From Micromonospora sp. DSM 45708 (GTDB lineage: Bacteria; Actinomycetota; Actinomycetes; Mycobacteriales; Micromonosporaceae), in NCBI RefSeq assembly GCF_039566955.1, contig NZ_CP154796.1:3844001-3908000 (forward strand): a stretch of 64,000 nucleotides of DNA. The letters run 5' to 3'. Position 1 is the stretch's first letter, and the number at the start of each line of letters is the position of its first letter. This document shows positions 62,118 to 64,000 of the stretch, piece by piece. The notes under the pieces are model-generated. The model made no database searches and was not told the DNA's origin. It saw nothing but the letters and a program-made list of their open reading frames with translations. The position numbers and the translations under genes were made by a program.

Positions 62118-62160
62118 TGCGCCGAAGGGACTCGAACCCTAACCTTCCGATCCGTAGGCC
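62118..62160 (-). tRNA. tRNA-Arg 3'-half remnant (possible attachment-site scar)
   Basis: On the minus strand CTACGGATCGGAAGG, then TTAGGGTTCGAGTCCCTTCGG, then CGC matches the anticodon loop (ACG), variable loop, T arm and acceptor end of actinobacterial tRNA-Arg(ACG). One base is missing in the T stem and one in the acceptor stem. The 5' half is absent: the sequence before the anticodon loop is transposase-like and does not pair. It is not a working tRNA. Such a 3' half is what site-specific integrases leave or use as att core. Confidence 0.6.
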
Positions 62161-62228
62161 GCGCGGCCGTACATCTGTCGCTTGATCGTCTTGATGGGGT
62201 TGACGTGGCCTTCGACAGGGCCGGAGCC
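62161..62228 (-). pseudogene. C-terminal fragment of an ISL3-family transposase
   Basis: The minus-strand frame reads GSGPVEGHVNPIKTIKRQMY then GRAA. This is the highly conserved end region of ISL3-type transposases (VEGxVNRIKxxKRQMYGRA). Only about 22 residues remain. The match stops exactly where the tRNA-Arg-like sequence starts. Confidence 0.7.
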
Positions 62229-62347
62229 CCTCCGATGCCGGATACCCGACGAATCAGTCTGACGAAGGTCGACGCCTCTTCACCTTTTGCGCCACCTCTG
62301 ACACCCTGCATTCGCGGCATAACCAGTGGAGAGGCGGGTCGAGGGCG

Positions 62348-63175
62348 ATGACAAAGCGTTGGCTGGTCACGGGATGTTCGAGCGGACTCGGTCAGGCTCT
62401 CGCGGCCCGGCTCGCCGCCGAGGGCGACCAGGTGGTGGCGACCGCCCGGCAGCCGAAGACCCTGGACGGGTTGGTCGCCCGCCATCCGAACAACGTGGTG
62501 GCCGCCGCCCTGGACGTACGGGATCCGGAGCAGTGCGCAGCAGCGGTCGAGCGTGCGGTGGACGCCTTCGGCGGCGTCGACGTTCTGGTCAACAACGCGG
62601 CCTACGGCCAGTTCGGCACCTTCGAGGAGATCTCCGACGCGGAGCTCGCCGCGCAGTTCGCCACAAACGTCTTCGGGCCGTGGCAGCTCACCCGCGCCGT
62701 GCTGCCGCTGTGGCGGGCACAGCGCCGCGGGCACGCCGTCTTCGTCAGCTCGGTCTCCAACGTGGTTCCCATCCCGGGGCTCGCCGCGTACAACGCGAGC
62801 AAGTGTGCGCTGGAGGGAGCGGCCGAATCGCTGGCCGCCGAGGCCGGGCACCTCGGGGTCAAGGTGACCATCCTGCAGCCGGGCGGCTTCGCCACCGGTT
62901 ACAGCGCCAACCTGCGGAGAACGGAGAACCGTATCGCGGACTACACGCCGGTCAGCGAGGGCATGTTCCACGCGCTGCACGAGATGAACACCTATGCGGA
63001 GATCAACTCCCCCGAGCTCTTCGCCGACGTGGTCTGGCGGCTCGGTCAGATGGACTCGCCGCCGCTTCGACTGCCGGTGGGATCCGACTCGGAGGCAGTC
63101 CTGAAGCGCGCCTACGACGCCCGGCGCAGGGAGTACGACCAGGTGATCAAGGCGGGCCATCACACCGTCCCGTGA
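62348..63175 (+). CDS. Short-chain dehydrogenase/reductase
   Basis: 275 aa classical SDR, likely NADP(H)-dependent (ATARQ after the second strand). Motifs: TGCSSGLG nucleotide-binding loop (aa 8-15), NNAAYG, catalytic Ser in FVSSVSN and YNASK (Tyr and Lys). The substrate cannot be told. ATG at 62348 follows GGTCGAGGGCG, a weak and close Shine-Dalgarno. It is intact and divergent from the P450, with IS and tRNA debris between them, so a shared pathway is uncertain. It is not a copy of the broken SDR at 59.9-60.6 kb. Confidence 0.93.
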   Translation: MTKRWLVTGCSSGLGQALAARLAAEGDQVVATARQPKTLDGLVARHPNNVVAAALDVRDPEQCAAAVERAVDAFGGVDVLVNNAAYGQFGTFEEISDAELAAQFATNVFGPWQLTRAVLPLWRAQRRGHAVFVSSVSNVVPIPGLAAYNASKCALEGAAESLAAEAGHLGVKVTILQPGGFATGYSANLRRTENRIADYTPVSEGMFHALHEMNTYAEINSPELFADVVWRLGQMDSPPLRLPVGSDSEAVLKRAYDARRREYDQVIKAGHHTVP

Positions 63176-63430
63176 GCAGGCGCGCGAGGTGGCCTTCGCC
63201 GGCCGCCCCCGCCCAGAGGATCCGCCCGGCTGAGACGTCGGGGACCGGGTCTGTGGACCGATGGAGCCGGGCTCCTACATCCGCTACCAGGCGCAGTCCA
63301 AGCTGGACCAGACACGGTCACCGGACTGGCCGGCCACGTCTTCGTCACAACAGGCCGGGCTGCGCCCAGGTTGACGGAGGCCACCACGGTTCCGGCCAAC
63401 CGGGGAACCTCAGGCTTACCTCTCCCCCGG
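63176..63430. other. Intergenic region between convergent genes
   Basis: About 255 bp with no recognisable gene, RNA or strong terminator hairpin. It lies between the SDR stop and the stop of the GH5-like gene. Confidence 0.4.
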
Positions 63431-64000
63431 TCACCGGCGCAGGTGGCCGATGCCGTGCTGGTCGAGCCAGCTGATCGTCCGCCGCACGAACGTCGGCGCC
63501 GCCGAGCCGGCGCTGACGTCGGTGGCGACCAGCGGTACCTGGGCGGCGACCGGGAGCAGGGTGGACTGCCAGCAGGCCGGCGTGGCGCAGGCCGAGCGGT
63601 CGTCGACGCGCCAGGCGGCGGCCACGTTGCGGCCGTCCGGGTCGGCCGGGCGGTATTCCAGCCAGCGGCGCAGGTCGTTGCCGCCGTCGATCCCGGCGGC
63701 GAGGACCAGGTTGAACGAGCCCCGCACGCGAAGCAGGCGGATCTGCTCCTGCACGCCGAAATTCGGCAGGCTGGTGCCCGCGCAGGCGACGCCGCCGTCG
63801 CGCCAGCAGGTCCAGGCCACCGCGGGACCGGTGCCACCGGCCGCCGGGAAGTCGTAGGGCGAGATGTCGAAGATCACCGCGTTGTCGGCGCCGAACACCT
63901 CCGCCGCCGCGCTCCAGAAGGAGCGCGTGGCGAGAAAGTCGCTCTGGCGCAGCGACACGATGGGTGTGATGCCGGCCCGGACGAGCCGGTCGACGTACCG
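63431..64000 (-). CDS. GH5-like (cellulase-fold) protein, C-terminal 190 aa, start outside window
   Basis: The frame is open from the right edge to TGA at 63431. Visible blocks resemble the second half of secreted GH5 glycosidases: RYVDRLVRAGITPIVSLRQ, AVIFDISPYDFP, LPNFGVQEQIRLLR, LRRWLEYRPADPDGRNVAAA, CWQSTLLPVAAQVPLVATD and FVRRTISWLDQHGIGHL. In active GH5 enzymes the block after the fourth strand ends in NEP (acid/base Glu), here SPY; the nucleophile block is usually TGE(F/I)G, here ATDVS. Both catalytic Glu therefore appear replaced. Several Cys (CWRDGGVAC, CATPAC) suggest a secreted, disulphide-bonded protein. The signal peptide, if any, is outside the window. Family assignment is by general resemblance only. 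Confidence 0.55.
   Translation of the reverse strand, partial: RYVDRLVRAGITPIVSLRQSDFLATRSFWSAAAEVFGADNAVIFDISPYDFPAAGGTGPAVAWTCWRDGGVACAGTSLPNFGVQEQIRLLRVRGSFNLVLAAGIDGGNDLRRWLEYRPADPDGRNVAAAWRVDDRSACATPACWQSTLLPVAAQVPLVATDVSAGSAAPTFVRRTISWLDQHGIGHLRR

Noticed and set aside
62118..62160. Functional tRNA-Arg gene
   Set aside because: The D arm and 5' acceptor strand are missing, the anticodon stem does not pair, and two bases are lost in the T and acceptor stems.
63240..63400. Possible remnant of a further oxidoreductase (short plus-strand frame EPGSYIRYQAQSK)
   Set aside because: Too short and without a conserved motif; composition alone explains the open frame.

Overview
The window is very GC-rich, with C/G-biased third codon positions, and looks like a filamentous actinomycete chromosome. 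The genus cannot be told from the sequence. About 56 of the 64 kb (1-56,340, all on the minus strand and read right to left) is one modular type I polyketide synthase (PKS) operon. It holds three giant genes: PKS-A (56,340-29,725, 8,871 aa), PKS-B (29,728-18,719, 3,669 aa) and PKS-C (GTG at 18,690, running off the left edge, at least 6,230 aa). A and B overlap as ATGA. B and C are 28 bp apart. Matching class-1-type docking helices at the protein ends support the order A-B-C.

The assembly line read from the motifs is: loading KSQ-AT(methylmalonyl)-ACP; M1 KS-AT(malonyl)-KR-ACP; M2 KS-AT(malonyl)-DH-ER-KR-ACP; M3, M4 and M5 each KS-AT(methylmalonyl)-DH-ER-KR-ACP; M6 KS-AT(methylmalonyl)-KR-ACP; M7 KS-AT(malonyl)-DH(dead)-KR-ACP; M8 KS-AT(malonyl)-KR-ACP; M9 KS-AT(malonyl)-DH-KR-ACP; M10 KS-AT(malonyl)-DH-(cut). 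The predicted chain is propionate-started. It has a hydroxyl near the start, then a long saturated stretch carrying three 1,3-spaced methyls, then a 1,3-polyol, then the first alkene at M9. No thioesterase is in the window, so the line continues to the left. I do not recognise the product.

The right side (56.4-64 kb) is a decayed border. It contains an IS5-type transposase remnant; a frameshifted Sfp-type phosphopantetheinyl transferase; a tandem pair of intact, paralogous small proteins with a C-terminal helix-turn-helix; a shattered short-chain dehydrogenase; an intact cytochrome P450 that could tailor the polyketide; a fused scar of an ISL3 transposase tail and a tRNA-Arg 3' half; an intact short-chain dehydrogenase; and the end of a GH5-like protein at the right edge.

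The main points of interest are: the KSQ loading module with four consecutive fully reducing modules; an ER with Tyr replaced by Ser in M4; a His-to-Tyr dead dehydratase in M7; a Pro-to-Ala change shared by every DH; kilobase-scale near-identical repeats between modules; a short leader ORF overlapping the PKS start, which lacks its own Shine-Dalgarno; and the unusual HTH protein pair.
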